A stretch of DNA of 64,000 nucleotides from Przewalskia tangutica (GCA_029844215.1 CM056738.1:43102388-43166387); one strand, 5' to 3'; positions 10,331 through 21,550 are shown, counted from the stretch's first letter. Numbers and translations are program-made. The notes: generated by a model from the sequence alone, not told the origin.

Positions 10331-10489
10331 TATTAGGCTGAGAATATGTGGCTACTTGTGGAGACGTCTGCTTACTTGCTCGATACTGAAGGTACTCATT
10401 GTATTCTCCTTTAGATAAAAGCCTCGGATTTTCTGTAGTGTCAGTCTGAGCAACATGAGCATTGTTGGGTGGTTGACCATGCAGAACAC

Positions 10490-10620
10490 GACATACGTCA
10501 CGAGTGTGACCAAACTTATGACAATGACTGGACTGAACATTATTAGATAGTGGACCATGTAGAGCACGACATACCTCGCGAGTGCGTCCAAACTTATGAC
10601 AATAACTACACTTAGTTCAA
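10490..10620 (-). pseudogene. Copia gag zinc knuckles, duplicated
   Basis: One frame reads two adjacent CCHC-like motifs. The first is CSYCHKFGRTREVC with the His position changed to Arg; the second is SHCHKFGHTRDVC with the first Cys lost. Each is followed by an R-LHG block. Together they show an internal duplication of about 81 bp, and each copy has lost a different zinc ligand. Confidence 0.75.
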
Positions 10621-11347
10621 GATTTTCCAAAACGACCTTCTCGTCGATTATCCATAGACTGAGATGTTCGATTCTCTATGGTTTGAGATGCGAGAATAGA
10701 GGAGTCAACGGTTGGTAATGGAACCACTGTGTGATTAGGAGGCCCAGCAAGACGAAGCAAACGAGAAAATAGTTCATTAATTGTAGGAACCGTAGGACTA
10801 GCCAAAATTTTATCACGCACCGAATCAAGGTCAGTAGGAAGTCCAGTAAGTGTAAGAGCTAGAAACAATATCTGTCTTTGCTCTTGTTTTTCAACATTTG
10901 TAGTGTTTGGCATCAACTGTTTGAATTCCTCCATGACTGCTTGTACTTGCCCCAAGTAAGTAGACATATCTGATTCTTATTTCTTTAAGTTGGTCATCCG
11001 AGATATCACATCATAAAATCGAGATATGTCATTAGTGTATAAAGCGCGAGCCTTTTTTCAAACCGAATAACATGTCTGGAAGCAACGAAAGAAGGGCATC
11101 AACTTGGGATCAATATATCACCACAGAGACTACATAATTGAGCGTCAACCTTCTCCCACTATGCTTTGGTCTTTTCTGTCTCACTGGCCTCTGCTTTTTC
11201 ATTAATCACAATAGTCTTTTGCTTTAAGTGATCTTGAAAACATTGACCCTTGCACCACAACTCAACCAAGAAAGCCCAAGCTAAATAGTTTGAACTTCCC
11301 ATTAATGGTTCGGAAGTAATCATAGGGCTTGAAGTTCCAATTTCCAT
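10617..11347 (-). pseudogene. Copia gag remnant (UBN2-type)
   Basis: The frame at 11159-11347 starts M-E-I-G-T and contains SNYLAWAFLVELW, the gag N-terminal block. The frame at 10617-10967 contains STYLGQVQAVMEEF and ALTLTGLPTDLDSVRDKIL, typical of UBN2 gag. Stops separate the pieces. Confidence 0.8.
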
Positions 11348-11780
11348 GTTTTGGGATTAAAAACATCAAATTCGAAAGGCATGGTTTAAAATCTTTAAGA
11401 AAATTTGAGCAAAAGAAAAGCACGAAGCTTCGGCTTTAAGAGGGACTCCTGGGGTGATGAAACAGGGCTGAAGACGCCGGAACATTACCCTAAAGGTGGA
11501 GCAGTCGTCGGAAAAACGTCGGAACAGTACCTGGAAGTTGGAGCAATCGCCGAAAAAGTGAAAAGTGATCAGAATATTAAGAAAATTGTATGGTTGTGCT
11601 CGGAAAAGGATGGCGACTAACAGAAAAAAGAACTACCCGGAAAAGTGGTCGGAAAAATCCGCATGCGCCGGCGCGTGGGGTTGACTCGCTGCCGGCGTAG
11701 GTCCTCTGAGAGGATCGTGACAGTGCGTGGGGGTCTATTTTCCGGAGTGGTTGACTGGGTTCTTGCCTGAGCCTGAGGAA
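11348..11780. other. Probable Copia leader, gene-free
   Basis: Sequence to the right of the gag ATG, GC-richer than its surroundings at 11640-11770. No primer-binding site complementary to initiator tRNA-Met and no LTR were found. The 71-residue plus frame at 11405 shows nothing recognisable. Confidence 0.4.
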
Positions 11781-12259
11781 ACATGTAATTGTACATATGG
11801 CTAGCAGTTCTAGAGCGGCTCAGTGTGAGTGATAGTATTAAAGATAAGATCAGAAGTCAACAATGATATTAAAATATAAAAGAGGGGGATGAATTGGTGG
11901 AGTTTAATTATCCTTTGGTTTACTTCAAATGCAAAGCTTCCGCAAAAAGTCAGTGAATACTGACATAACTTATTTAAGGATGTATTTTAAATTCAGAGAG
12001 ATAATTCCTATGACTAGCATATATCAGTATAGCCGTCGTCTATTGAAGTTATGCTAGGAATTTCGTGGCCAGATAGAAAACTATGAAATAAACATATTGA
12101 TGATACAAATTACAAAGCAATACTGAACCTGTTCTGACAATCATGACACCTCAGAGATCTACAGTTATTAATTGACTTATCATGATGCAAAGGAAAATTA
12201 AGCAAGCTAGATATGCATAAAGCAAAATGAATTATATAGGAAAGAAATTGAATTCAACA
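11781..12259. repeat. Tandem-array spacer before tRNA-Pro(AGG)
   Basis: Homologous to 4320-4768 and to parts of 16830-17440. The left edge at about 11781 marks where array sequence resumes after the Copia element. Confidence 0.65.
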
Positions 12260-12331
12260 GGGCAGTTGGTCTAGTGGTATGATTCTCGCTTAGGGTGCGA
12301 GTGGTTCCGAGTTCAATTCTCGGAATGCCCC
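12260..12331 (+). tRNA. tRNA-Pro(AGG), slightly degenerate
   Basis: 72 nt, loop TTAGGGT (anticodon AGG), T arm intact, T run downstream. The acceptor has G at position 6 facing A67 (GGGCAGT against AATGCCC), one mismatch. The variable region reads TGGTT instead of AGGTC. It may be transcribed; processing efficiency is uncertain. Confidence 0.75.
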
Positions 12332-13176
12332 ACTTTTTTGGAACTTGACATTTTAACACAACATTTTCGTGTTCAGTTATACCATCTGTGAGAAAAAGTA
12401 AGAGTACTAATTAATAGTTAAGACAAAGAAACCACAACCATTTTGTCAAGAACACTTTAACTAACTACACCCTCAAGACTCAAATTAGTAAAACCAATGA
12501 TTGTCTTTAATGGGAACCATATTTAATCAGTTAAATACACAAGAGAAAGGATCAAACAAACCAAAATTCAAACAAATAAAGTTCATGCATAAAAATGGTA
12601 TGATGTTGCGAAACAGTTTTAATTCATAGAAAAAAAGGATCTTGGCTTGAACTTAGAACACTAGGAACTATAGCTGGAGGAGTATGAGAAAATCCAAAGG
12701 CTTCAGCTTCTAATTAAGTATATTTGAGGCAGATGCTGAAGCAAAAGTCTAACAGTATATTCAGTCTCTACCACGTCTATTTTCAACAAGGTGTCTTGCG
12801 AACATTATAATATGGTCACCACTCACCAAAAAAGTCATTTTAAAAGAAAAAACAACCTAGCCAGAATCAGTATACCAACTGCTTCATAAGGAGAATAGTA
12901 CAACTTCATCATTCACCCCTTTGCAAGTCAAGAAGGGAAGTGGAAATGAACTGCAAAAGGTGCAGACCAGCCCATTCGAAGAGCATATATAGGTTCTTGT
13001 AACAAGTCCTTTGTTGCAATTTGTAGGTAAATTTGTTGGCTGTGTCTTTGTAACTACAGTAAATTTGTATCCTAGGCTTTTTATAAATAATCTCTGATGA
13101 TTCGTCCTCGCCACCCCCAACCCCCCAATAAAAACAAAAATTGGGTTATTTATTCTTCTAGACAACAAAATGTGAA
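12332..13176. repeat. Tandem-array spacer, collinear with 4841-5600
   Basis: No supported gene; the 94-residue minus frame at 12884 is not kept in the paralogous unit. It ends at the target duplication of a SINE. Confidence 0.65.
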
Positions 13177-13403
13177 TTTTTTTTTATAACTGTGGTGTCC
13201 GGGCCAATCTTGCGCGCACCTCGACTAATTCCACGGGATACTTTCCACCTCCCACCAGCATTATGTACCAAATAACTTTGTCCACCAAGGCTAGGATAGA
13301 TGGGAAGAAATCACCTAGTGTTTTTTTCTCTGCTGGAATCTAAACCTGAGACCTCATGGTTCTCAACCCACTTCATTGACCACTAGGCCACACCCTTGAG
13401 TGC
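13177..13403 (-). mobile_element. TS/SolS-like SINE
   Basis: On the minus strand the 5' part is tRNA-like, with an A-box-like GTGGCCTAGTGGTC and a B-box-like GGTTTAGATTCC. The body contains CACTAGGTGATTTCTTCCC and GTCGAGGTGCGCGCAAG, with an A-rich 3' tail at about 13177-13188. It is flanked by AATGTGAA at 13169-13176 and 13404-13411. The paralogous array unit at about 5600-5620 lacks it. The family is one I know from Solanaceae genomes. Confidence 0.85.
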
Positions 13404-13431
13404 AATGTGAAACTTCAAGCTATCAACAACT

Positions 13432-13503
13432 GGCCATTTGGTCTAGTAGTATGATTCTCGCTTTGGGTGCGAGAGGTCCCGAGTTCGATTCTCGGAATGC
13501 CCC
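13432..13503 (+). tRNA. tRNA-Pro(UGG), degenerate
   Basis: Loop TTTGGGT (anticodon TGG), with T arm and anticodon arm intact and a T run downstream. Position 3 of the acceptor is C facing C70, and the D loop has AGTAGT instead of AGTGGT, losing one of the invariant guanines. It may be a pseudogene. Confidence 0.65.
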
Positions 13504-15157
13504 CATTTTTTGAGAAACTCTTTTCAATCCTGAAACTCTGACAGCAATAAGGCATTTCAAAGGATAAGGTAGGGTTCTTAGTTAATAGCTCCCTAGAACA
13601 ATCTACATTTTGAGACTGGTGTTCTGAAAAATGCAGAAAGCTAATCAGACATTCATGATACAGGGATGGAATTTCCCTCAGTCATGTATGTACAACACAG
13701 TTAAACTGGATACAACTCATTAGTCTATGAAATAATAAAAAGTCAGTAACTTTGACAAGCAAACTACAACATATATTCTTAATCCAAACTGTAATGCAGA
13801 AGAGAACAATAAGGTGAACTCATCTGGATCTAAAAGACAAATAATAAATCTTGATTCCGCCAAGCATGTTCACCTGCCAGTTTACCACTTAGCAGATCTG
13901 TAAGTCAAAAATACAACACAGAACTCTCAAGTGATCCCAGATAATGTGTTGACAGATCAGCACAAGGAGAATCTCAACTATGATAAGTGAAGGTTTTGAA
14001 GGTTTATTGCTTTACAGCTTTACCTTGGTTTATTTCAAAGAGCAGGCAAAATGAGAAGTGACAATGAGCATATGTTTCGTCTTTGCAGTTTTGCCTTTAT
14101 TTTTAATTAGAGGAAGTAGGAAATCCGAGAAGTGATAATTAGCTAATATATTGTACTTCGGCAAAGATTCATCAACAAGATTCATTTTCATGGATCGTGG
14201 ATGTCAACAATGATAACTAAAATTATTGATCCGTGGCAAGTGTTAACAAAAACCAAGCATTTGTTTAGTGGTATGTTGCTGTTTAAGGCAAGAGCTCTTT
14301 GATTTTTCTGCTCCAATCAGAAGGAAGATTGCTAACCCAACCGATGAATCATTTAATATTTACTTGAGCAATGAAGTATGAACATCACAAGGTTCATGTT
14401 GTTTTGTGACAAAACTTACATACAGTGAGCAAGCAGACTAAAAAACAAACAAGAAGAACACACTAGATCAATCAACGAACGTATCCAAATAATCTGGAAA
14501 TTAGAGAACACAAAAAGGAAAGCTCAAGTTTCCTCTTTATCATTCCTAAGCTTGGTATCCTCTACTTAAGATGTGACTTCAACACAAATTATGGGGTTAA
14601 AACATGAAGCATTAAACTTCTCCAATTATAGTTCCTTGTGAGATGGCCAAAAGGATTGAGTATGATAAAAAGGAATGTAAATATTATGAACCACAAACAA
14701 TCAAAGCTGATGGCTCTTTAGGAATCAGAAAAAGGTGAACATCAGAGGGAAGGTGCTAAAGAGGAGTTCAATTTATCCACTAAATATTATTCTAATGAGA
14801 GTCAACATATGTTCTTAAAAAAGATTCCCAGTAAGGAAATGCAGATCAACAGGTATGGAATAAGAAGCCGAAAGGTTATATATTTGCAATGAACATGGCA
14901 TTTCTTGGAGTAACTGGTAAAGTTGTTGCTATGTGACCAAGAGGTCATGCGTTCAAGTCGTGGAAACAGTGGCAAAAATGCAAGGTAAGGCTGCGTACAA
15001 CAGACTCTTGTGGTCCAGCCCTTCCCTGGACCCCGCGCATAGAGGAAGCTTAGTGCACCGGGCTGCCCTTTGCCCTTCATGACATTTACAGTCAAGTTAT
15101 TGCTAAATGTTGGAAAAATACATTGATCATGAGTCAAAATGATATTCTTCAACAACT
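13504..15157. repeat. Tandem-array spacer with a SINE
   Basis: Collinear with 2012-3686 (CTGACAGCAATAA, TCATGTTGTTTT and TTTCCTCTTTATCATTCC blocks). No supported coding frame. An Au-like SINE is listed separately. The right part from about 14760 recurs at 16200-16450. Confidence 0.7.
14904..15077 (+). mobile_element. Au-like SINE
   Basis: It starts GGAGTAACTGGTAAAG, has a tRNA-like B box (GCGTTCAAGTCG) and ends GTGCACCGGGCTGCCCTTT. It is flanked by CATGGCATTT (14894-14903) and CATGACATTT (15078-15087), a 10-bp target duplication with one difference. The ending matches Au-type SINEs as I know them. Confidence 0.8.
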
Positions 15158-15229
15158 GGGCATTTGGTCTAGTGGTATGATTCTCGCTTTGGGTGCGAGA
15201 GGTCCCGAGTTCGATTCTCGGAATGCCCC
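15158..15229 (+). tRNA. tRNA-Pro(UGG)
   Basis: A 72-nt cloverleaf, all stems paired, loop TTTGGGT, T loop TTCGATT. CAACAA lies just upstream and a long T run (about 15232-15242) downstream. It is the cleanest copy in the array and probably functional. Confidence 0.95.
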
Positions 15230-16163
15230 ATTCTTTTTTTTTTATTTATTTAAAAAACATCTCACTTTTCCTTTTTATTCTAAAAAAAATAAATTTAAAA
15301 TATGATAATCAAAATGCCCCCTTTCTTTTAAAAGAAAACTTAGTCTTAAATCTGACTCCCCTTTATGAAACAACTACAGATACAAGGGAAGATAGTTTTA
15401 TCTGAAAGAATTCCTACGCAGTGCCTTGTTTAGAATTGAACTTCTAATGGTAGGAGAAAAATAAATGTCATATGTTTGAACTACAGCTCAACAGGGGTTA
15501 ACTGAAATTAGCTTACTAGTATCAGATATCAGATCCAAAACCAACTATGACACTAAAATAAAAATAGGAATTAATCTGTGGAATTTAGTTATCCTCTTTC
15601 CTCTTTATTAATTTTGCTTTTTCTTTTGTGCTATAAAAGTGCAAATCAACAAAAGTCAACAGACTGTTTGCCACCTAACTTAAGTAAGGATGTATTTTCA
15701 ATTAAGATACAACTAATTTCAACAACTTGCATATATAATTATATCCAACGCTTCTTCATGTTAAACTAGGAATGTTAAAAGTAAAAGATGAAGACAACAT
15801 GTTTAGAGTTCATAAACTCTCTACAGGAATGGAGTCTCTTTTTTGTACAGTTGAGATCCCTTCTTTTTGTTTTAATTTTTTATATAGGGGATCTCAGATA
15901 TTGTAACTCACAAGCATTGTCTTTGTGCTTGGCTGTTGACTTTTATAAAATCATCTTTTACCAGTTTCAGTAGACTAGTAATTTTTCATGGCCAAATAGA
16001 AAACTATGAAATAAACAAATTGATTATCAGAGTTGTAACAATACAGAGACCTAGAGAATGTTCAATATATATATCCATTATGCATAGAAAAAAATAAGCA
16101 AACTAAAGAAGGAATCATAAGCACGGAGAAATTACATAAGGAAGAGAATAGAACATAACAACA
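15230..16163. repeat. Tandem-array spacer
   Basis: No supported gene. Blocks shared with 3880-4768 and 16523-17444 (AACCTTAAATCTGACTCCC-like, TAGTGATATGAT-like right end). AT-rich. Confidence 0.6.
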
Positions 16164-16197
16164 GGGCATTTGGTCTAGTGATATGATACTCGCTTAG
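16164..16197 (+). pseudogene. tRNA-Pro fragment, 3' half deleted
   Basis: Positions 1 to about 34 of tRNA-Pro up to CTCGCTTAG, then unrelated spacer sequence. The A after TT suggests it derived from an AGG copy. The break lies within the anticodon loop. Confidence 0.8.
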
Positions 16198-16450
16198 CTG
16201 ACAGGTTAGTAGAAGTCAGAGGAAAGGAATGTCTAAGAACTCTCATTGTTTATCTACTAACATTATTCTAATGGGAGTCAGCAGAAGCGCACGAAAAATT
16301 TCTAGGTAAGTAAATGCAGATCAGTAGGTGTGAAATAAGAAGCCTAAAGCTCCTATTTTTGCGACTTAGCAGCAACATTTATGATTGAGTTACTGCTGAT
16401 CTTCGGAAAAACACAATGATCATGAGTCAAAATGGCATTCATCAACAACT

Positions 16451-16522
16451 GGGCATTTGATCTAGTGGTATGATTCTCGCTTTGGGTGCGAGAGGCCCCG
16501 AGTTCGATTCTCGGAATTCCCC
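16451..16522 (+). tRNA. tRNA-Pro(UGG), degenerate
   Basis: Loop TTTGGGT, anticodon and T stems intact, T run downstream. Position 10 is A (TTGATCTAG), and the acceptor 3' strand reads AATTCCC, giving a C4-T69 mismatch. The upstream 40 bp match those of the 15158 gene, so it is a recent copy that is decaying. Confidence 0.65.
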
Positions 16523-17444
16523 ATTCTTTTTTTGAATGAATATACATCTCAATATTCCTAATTTCTTTTAAATAAATTAACCTTAAAATCTGACAAGTCA
16601 AAATGCCCCCATATTGTTTTCATTGAATTGCACCATCAACCTACCACTCTCTGTTCCTTTTAAAAGAATATTTAACCTTAAATCTGACTCCCACTTGTGA
16701 AACAAATGCATATACAATTTAAGTATTAATCTGCAAGAGTTCCTAGCCCATGCTCTATTTAGTGCATTAAACTTCTAAAGGTAGAAGCAACACAAATTAT
16801 GTACATTTTAACCAAGAACGTACCTTTCTATATGGCATGCAGTTCTATAGCGGTTAAGAGACATTACTTAACAGTATCAGAGATCTGATCCAAAGTCAAC
16901 TTTGACAGATATATGAAATAACAAAAATTAGGCAACTTCTACAAGCAAACTACAACATATATTTTTAATCCAAACTGCCAATGCAGACAACCTCTAATTC
17001 TTCCTTTTATATACATAGTTCTCAATTTTCAGAGCTTTCTATATTTTCTGTTCGGTATGAACTTTAATTGTAAGTCAACTAAGACTTTCAGCTAATGTAC
17101 ATTTTCATTATACAACATGTAAACTGACTTCTTCCTTGTTACACCCCGTACTTTGTACGTCGTTCCATCCTAAGTTACCCGACATAGGCTTGGAGACGGT
17201 GAGATCCCTCCACAGTTATAGATTTATTAGGATAAGTAATTCAGCATCTCTTTATATTTACTAGGATTTCATAGCCAAATAGAAAAGTATGAAATAAATA
17301 AATCGATCACCACAGTAGTGACAGCACAGTGACCTACAAGTTGCTTAGTACATATAAAGATGATGCATATAAAAAATAAGCAAGCTAAGGAGGACACATA
17401 AGCAAAGAGAAACTAACAGGGAAGAGAACAAAACACAAAAAATT
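16523..17444. repeat. Tandem-array spacer
   Basis: No supported gene. Shares blocks with 3880-4768 and 5880-6060. A short CG-bearing stretch at about 17145-17210 is unlike the rest of the spacer; nothing specific is recognised in it. Confidence 0.6.
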
Positions 17445-17510
17445 GGGCATTTGGTTCTAGTGGTATGATTTCGGTTGCAGAGGTCTGAAGTTCAATTCTC
17501 AGAATGCCCC
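17445..17510 (+). pseudogene. tRNA-Pro pseudogene with deleted anticodon arm
   Basis: Both acceptor strands (GGGCATT, AATGCCCC) and the T loop survive. The anticodon arm is reduced to TTTCGGTTGCAG, the D arm has an inserted T, and the T stem is mismatched. Its downstream flank resembles that of the AGG copies. Confidence 0.85.
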
Positions 17511-17949
17511 ACTTTCCAGAACCTGATATTTTTAACCTAAACATTTTCTTCCTCGGCTACACAATCTAGAAACAAACATTAAGAGCACTAATAAGGAAAA
17601 GAATTAGTAAAACCAATAATTGTCATAGTTTTAACTGTTGGTTTTAGTATTGAGACTTGGACCTTTTCTTGGTTTTTCTTTTTCTTTTTATCAAAATACA
17701 AAGTAAAAGCCAAAGCCTCAAATTAGTAAAACCAATGACTGGCTTTACTGAGGATCACATTCCACCAGTGGGACATGCAAGAAATACACAAGAGAAAGGA
17801 TAACCAAAATTTAGGCAAACTAAGTCCATGCAACCAAATAGCACGGTATTGGAGATAGTTTTAGGTCATACAGCAAATAATAAATTGTCTCAGAAATAAG
17901 GACTCAAGACGTCGTAGCTGGAGCACTACTATGAGAAAATTCAAGGATT
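17511..17949. repeat. Tandem-array spacer, right end of array
   Basis: Shares the AATTAGTAAAACCAATGA block with 4841-5658 and 12332-13176. No gene. It is interrupted by an RTE LINE. Array sequence continues briefly at about 19060-19130 (TTGAGGCAAATGCTGAAG). Confidence 0.6.
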
Positions 17950-19034
17950 CAACAACAATAACGTACGCAGTATATTCCCACAAGTGGGGTCTGGAGAGGG
18001 TGGGGTGTACGCAGACCTTACCCCTACCTTTGTAGGGTAGAGAGGTAGTTTATGATAAACCCTCGGCTCAAACAAATTGTTTTTCTGAAAAAGTATGAAA
18101 GAAATGTAAGAGTATAAAGCTAAGATGAAAACATTGAAGAAAGAAAAGTACTGACAGTACAAATATTAGGTCTAACCAAAGTAAAAGAAACAACAGTAGT
18201 AATAAAATCAAAGCATAAAATAATGCTAGTATAATAGTAATATTACCCGTAAGGGAATAGACAGACGCTCTAGACTAGAACCTTGTTCTACCACTGTGAT
18301 GAGAAAACACTCCACTACTTACTAATTGTCTATCCTAATCCTCGACCTCCATCTTTTCCTATCTAGGGTCATGTCCTCGGTGATCAGCATATGTGTCATA
18401 TCCTATATAATCACCTCTCTCCAGTTCATCCTCGATCTATCTCTACCTTGCCTCAAACCTATGACTGCCAACCTCTCTCGCACCTCCTCACATTTGTGCT
18501 CCTCCTATTCACATGCCTGAACCATACCAGCCTCACTTCGCGCATCTTGTCCATCATGGCAGCTACTCCTACCTTGTCATGTATATCTTTGTTCCTAATC
18601 TTGTCTCTTCTAATATGCCCACACATCCATATAAGCATCCTCATTTCTGCTACATTTATCTTCTGATCGTGTGAATTCTTGATTGGTCATCACTCCACCC
18701 CGTACAACATAGTTGGTCTAGCAAGCACTCTATAGAACTTACCTTCAAGTCTCAGTGACACATTCTTATCACATAAGACACCGGATGCGAGTCTCTATTT
18801 CATCCACCCCGCCCCAATACGATGTGCAACAACCTTGTCGATTTCCTTGGATTATAAACCAAAGATACTTGAAGCTTCCTCTCTTAGGGATGACTTGTGT
18901 AACAATCCTCACTTCCCCATCCGCCTCCTATGATGCGACGCTCAACTTGAACTTCAGGTACTCTCTTTTAGTCCTGCTCATGAAGCCTTTAGATTCTAGG
19001 GTCTGTCTCCATATTTCCAATCTCGTTGATTAAT
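17950..19034 (-). mobile_element. RTE-type LINE, 3' end, 5' truncated
   Basis: On the minus strand this is the end of a reverse transcriptase ORF. From about 18970 it reads blocks such as TQVIPKRGSFKYL and a W-K-R-like segment. At 18459-18644 it reads RMLIWMCGHIRRDKIRNKDI and DKMREVRLVWFRHV, the characteristic C-terminus of plant RTE elements. A 3' UTR follows, ending GAGCCGAGGG...CCAGACCCCAC and a short TTG-rich tail at about 17950. Frames are broken; it is 5' truncated as is usual for LINEs. Confidence 0.85.
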
Positions 19035-20338
19035 AATTTAATACTATGTCATCTACAAAATACTTGAGGCAAATGCTGAAGAAAAAGTCTAAAAGCATTT
19101 GCCCTAGTGTCTGATGTTTATTATGGTTATGATGCAAAGTTCCTTTACAAGATGAGGAATGCCCATCTCGACTTCGATGGAGTTATTAAAACTATAATCT
19201 TCACAACTTTCCATATTGCTTCTCCCTAGGACTAAACAAAATTTGGCGCTTTAGAACCAATTTGTTTTAAACTAATATCTCATTCATGATGACTAAGAGA
19301 TAAAAAGATTGTTGAAAAATGTCTGACTAGAACTTCCAGCTACCAAGAGACGAAAAGCTATGTGAAGTAAAAGAAGATAAGGTAGCTAATTGCTACTCTT
19401 AACCTATCAAAACTCTCAACATGTGGGTTAAAATACCACTTGTCGGTCGGGGTTGAGAATTGGGGTCGCGCCCTACCTCGTCAGCCTAAGCCTTCTTATG
19501 AGAACGGATAGTTTCTAACTCTCTACAAGGAGCTCTATCCGTACAAGGAGCTCTATCCCTACTGAGTGGAGGGTTAATACTCTTCTCAGCAGAAAGAAAT
19601 TATGCTACTCAAGTGCACATTTACTCTTTTCATAAGCAAAGTGTTAGCACCCTCAACTGAGTAATTAGCATACAACTGTCTGTGGAAATTAGTTGTAAGT
19701 TCTGAATCATGACTCGGTAACCAATATTAAATAATACCACATAGAAAACAGGACGATAGCAGCATAAAACTAGTTAATCTGATCCTACTAGCTCGAACCA
19801 GAACAATAAAATTAGAAGATCAGGATGAGAAAGTCCAAAAGGTTCAGCAGTGCAGAGTATTCCACCTAGATGATGAATCAATGAAAAATCAAAAAAATCA
19901 GTTGTAAGTTCTGATTCATACTCACTTACTCAGTAATAAGTACTATCAAATAGTACCATACAGAGGAGACCGGGGTTGAAACCCAACAAAAGCCAGCCAA
20001 AAAAAAAAAAATTGGTGATTTCTTCCTATATGTCTAAACCTCAGTAGACGAGTTACCCGATACTTTTGTGGGTGATACGTAGCAAGCTGGCCAGCGATGT
20101 AAACTTTTACAACAACAATATACTGAGTGTAATCCCAGCGAGGTTAGTGTACTAACCGGAAAAACTCAAGGGGCGGGCACTTCCGGAAGCAGAGAATGTT
20201 AGTTGCGGAGAAAGAATTTTTGAGCATTTAACAAATATATTTTCCCTCGGAATTGTAACCAAGAATGTCGAGGTACAAAACTATTCAAGTTTGAAGGAAA
20301 TTATATGAAGGCAATAATCCGGAACAAAAAGAATTCGA
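19035..20338. other. Gene-free stretch between array and tRNA-Gly
   Basis: About 19060-19130 is the last recognisable array sequence. At 19525-19560 the unit ACAAGGAGCTCTATCC is duplicated in tandem. A diverged direct repeat (AGTTGTAAGTTCTGA) occurs at about 19690 and 19910. A short RTE-like 3' tail may lie at about 20110-20145. No coding frame supported. Confidence 0.5.
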
Positions 20339-20410
20339 TGCGTCTGCCGGGAGTCGAACCCGGGTCTATTGCTTGGAAGGCAATTATCCTAACCGTTGGA
20401 CTACAAACGC
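20339..20410 (-). tRNA. tRNA-Gly(UCC)
   Basis: The minus strand gives a 72-nt cloverleaf with acceptor GCGTTTG/CAGACGC (one G-U pair), anticodon arm ATTGC-CTTCCAA-GCAAT (anticodon TCC), T arm CCGGG-TTCGACT-CCCGG, and A at the discriminator position. A T run (CTTTTTG) follows downstream on the minus strand. It should decode GGA and is probably functional. Confidence 0.94.
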
Positions 20411-21550
20411 TGTTTTCAATGATTTCCAGACTAATTGTTATACTACGTTTGCAGTTATTTTTAGTTCAACCTAATCAACCAGTTTACCAATAGGCTAATA
20501 TATTTTGTTTTGTATCATAATTGGGAAAAGGAAAGAACTTTCTTTGTCTTGGACAAAACAAGAGAAGCATAACATTAGCTAAAGTAACCTCAACATTAAA
20601 AATAAATAAATAAAAATAATCAGCGAATTTCCTAGGTCCCAAATTGGTATTGAAGAAGTAATGATAAGATATCATCAAATTAATTGATTAATATTTAATT
20701 ATTCATAAAATCACTCAATCAATGATAAAATATCGTCAAATCAATAGTTTAATATTCAAATATTCATAAAATCACTTGATTGACATTCAATTTCAATAGA
20801 TTAATGTATAAATTATGATAAAATCAATATGTTAATATTTAAATTTTGATCAAATCAATAACTTTATGTTGAAACACCCTTTGAGAAGTTTAAATGCATG
20901 TTAGAAGTATCCTGATAAAAGTTTAAACTTCTCGAAGGATGTACAACTGAAGGTGGAACAGAACACAAAACAACAAATAGGATAACTAACTATTTGACAC
21001 AACATTGATGATGTTGAGCTAAGCTCAAATTAATTTCGATGATTAATTTTTTTAAAAATACAGAAGAATCAGATTCTTAGCATGTCTCTTGGAGGAATTG
21101 GTTATGCTGACAAGTAGGTTAAATAAATATTATGCAGACATTGAAGAACTAGGTTCTTAGCAGACGATTGTTTATCAGAAGTTGTGCAACATATTTCAAG
21201 TGCAAGAAGGATTTCTTGGAAATTAAATTTATGGATTAAACGCGTGGATCAAATAATACAATTTCTACATGAAAATATCGTTACACTTGCATATATGGGT
21301 AAAGCTTTAGAATTGGGAGTGAACCGTGTGAAGGTCGAAACAAATAAGGAAACCAAGTCAAATAGGATTGAATTTCTTAAAAAAATTGGAGATCGAACTC
21401 AAGAAATCTGACAATTACTACTCCTATATAAAGCACCACATTGATTCTATTGTCTCTTATGCTATTCACACAAATATAGATATAGTCTTACAAATATCAG
21501 TCATTGTGAGGAGTGCTTTGAGAGAGTCAAACAGTTCAACGAGTCAGAGG
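20411..21550. other. AT-rich gene-free stretch
   Basis: At 20650-20870 it contains diverged tandem copies of a motif like ATAAAATCAnTnnnTTAATATTnAA. At 21060-21160 the palindromic block GAAGAATCAGATTCTTAGC and a relative occur. The frame at 21184-21411 (75 residues) shows no recognisable domain and I do not call it. Confidence 0.45.

Larger units (their letters stand above)
6542..11347 (-). mobile_element. Decayed Ty1/Copia retrotransposon, minus strand
   Basis: In minus-strand order: gag (11347 to about 10617), duplicated zinc knuckles (about 10620-10490), protease (about 10330-10210), integrase region (about 9750-8430), reverse transcriptase (about 8100-7200), RNase H (about 7050-6693), polypurine tract and one LTR. 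Order and motifs are those of Copia. I find no second LTR to the right. Tandem-array homology resumes at about 11781, so the insertion including leader may span 6542-11780 with its 5' LTR deleted. Many stops and frameshifts, plus an internal 469-bp duplication, make it inactive. Confidence 0.85.

Noticed and set aside
11405..11620. 71-residue plus frame in the Copia leader
   Set aside because: Opposite strand to the element, no recognisable domain and no paralogous support.
13380..13403. tRNA-like sequence at the SINE 5' end as a tRNA gene
   Set aside because: Only A- and B-box-like parts are present, with no complete cloverleaf; it is the tRNA-derived head of the SINE.
18326..19033. Plus-strand frames over the RTE element
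   Set aside because: They are the reverse strand of the RTE reverse transcriptase end; minus-strand residues match the family.
20105..20145. RTE 3' tail fragment
   Set aside because: Only about 35 bp of weak similarity, not enough to annotate.
21184..21411. 75-residue plus frame as a gene
   Set aside because: No domain recognised, AT-rich context and no conserved start or partner; too little support.
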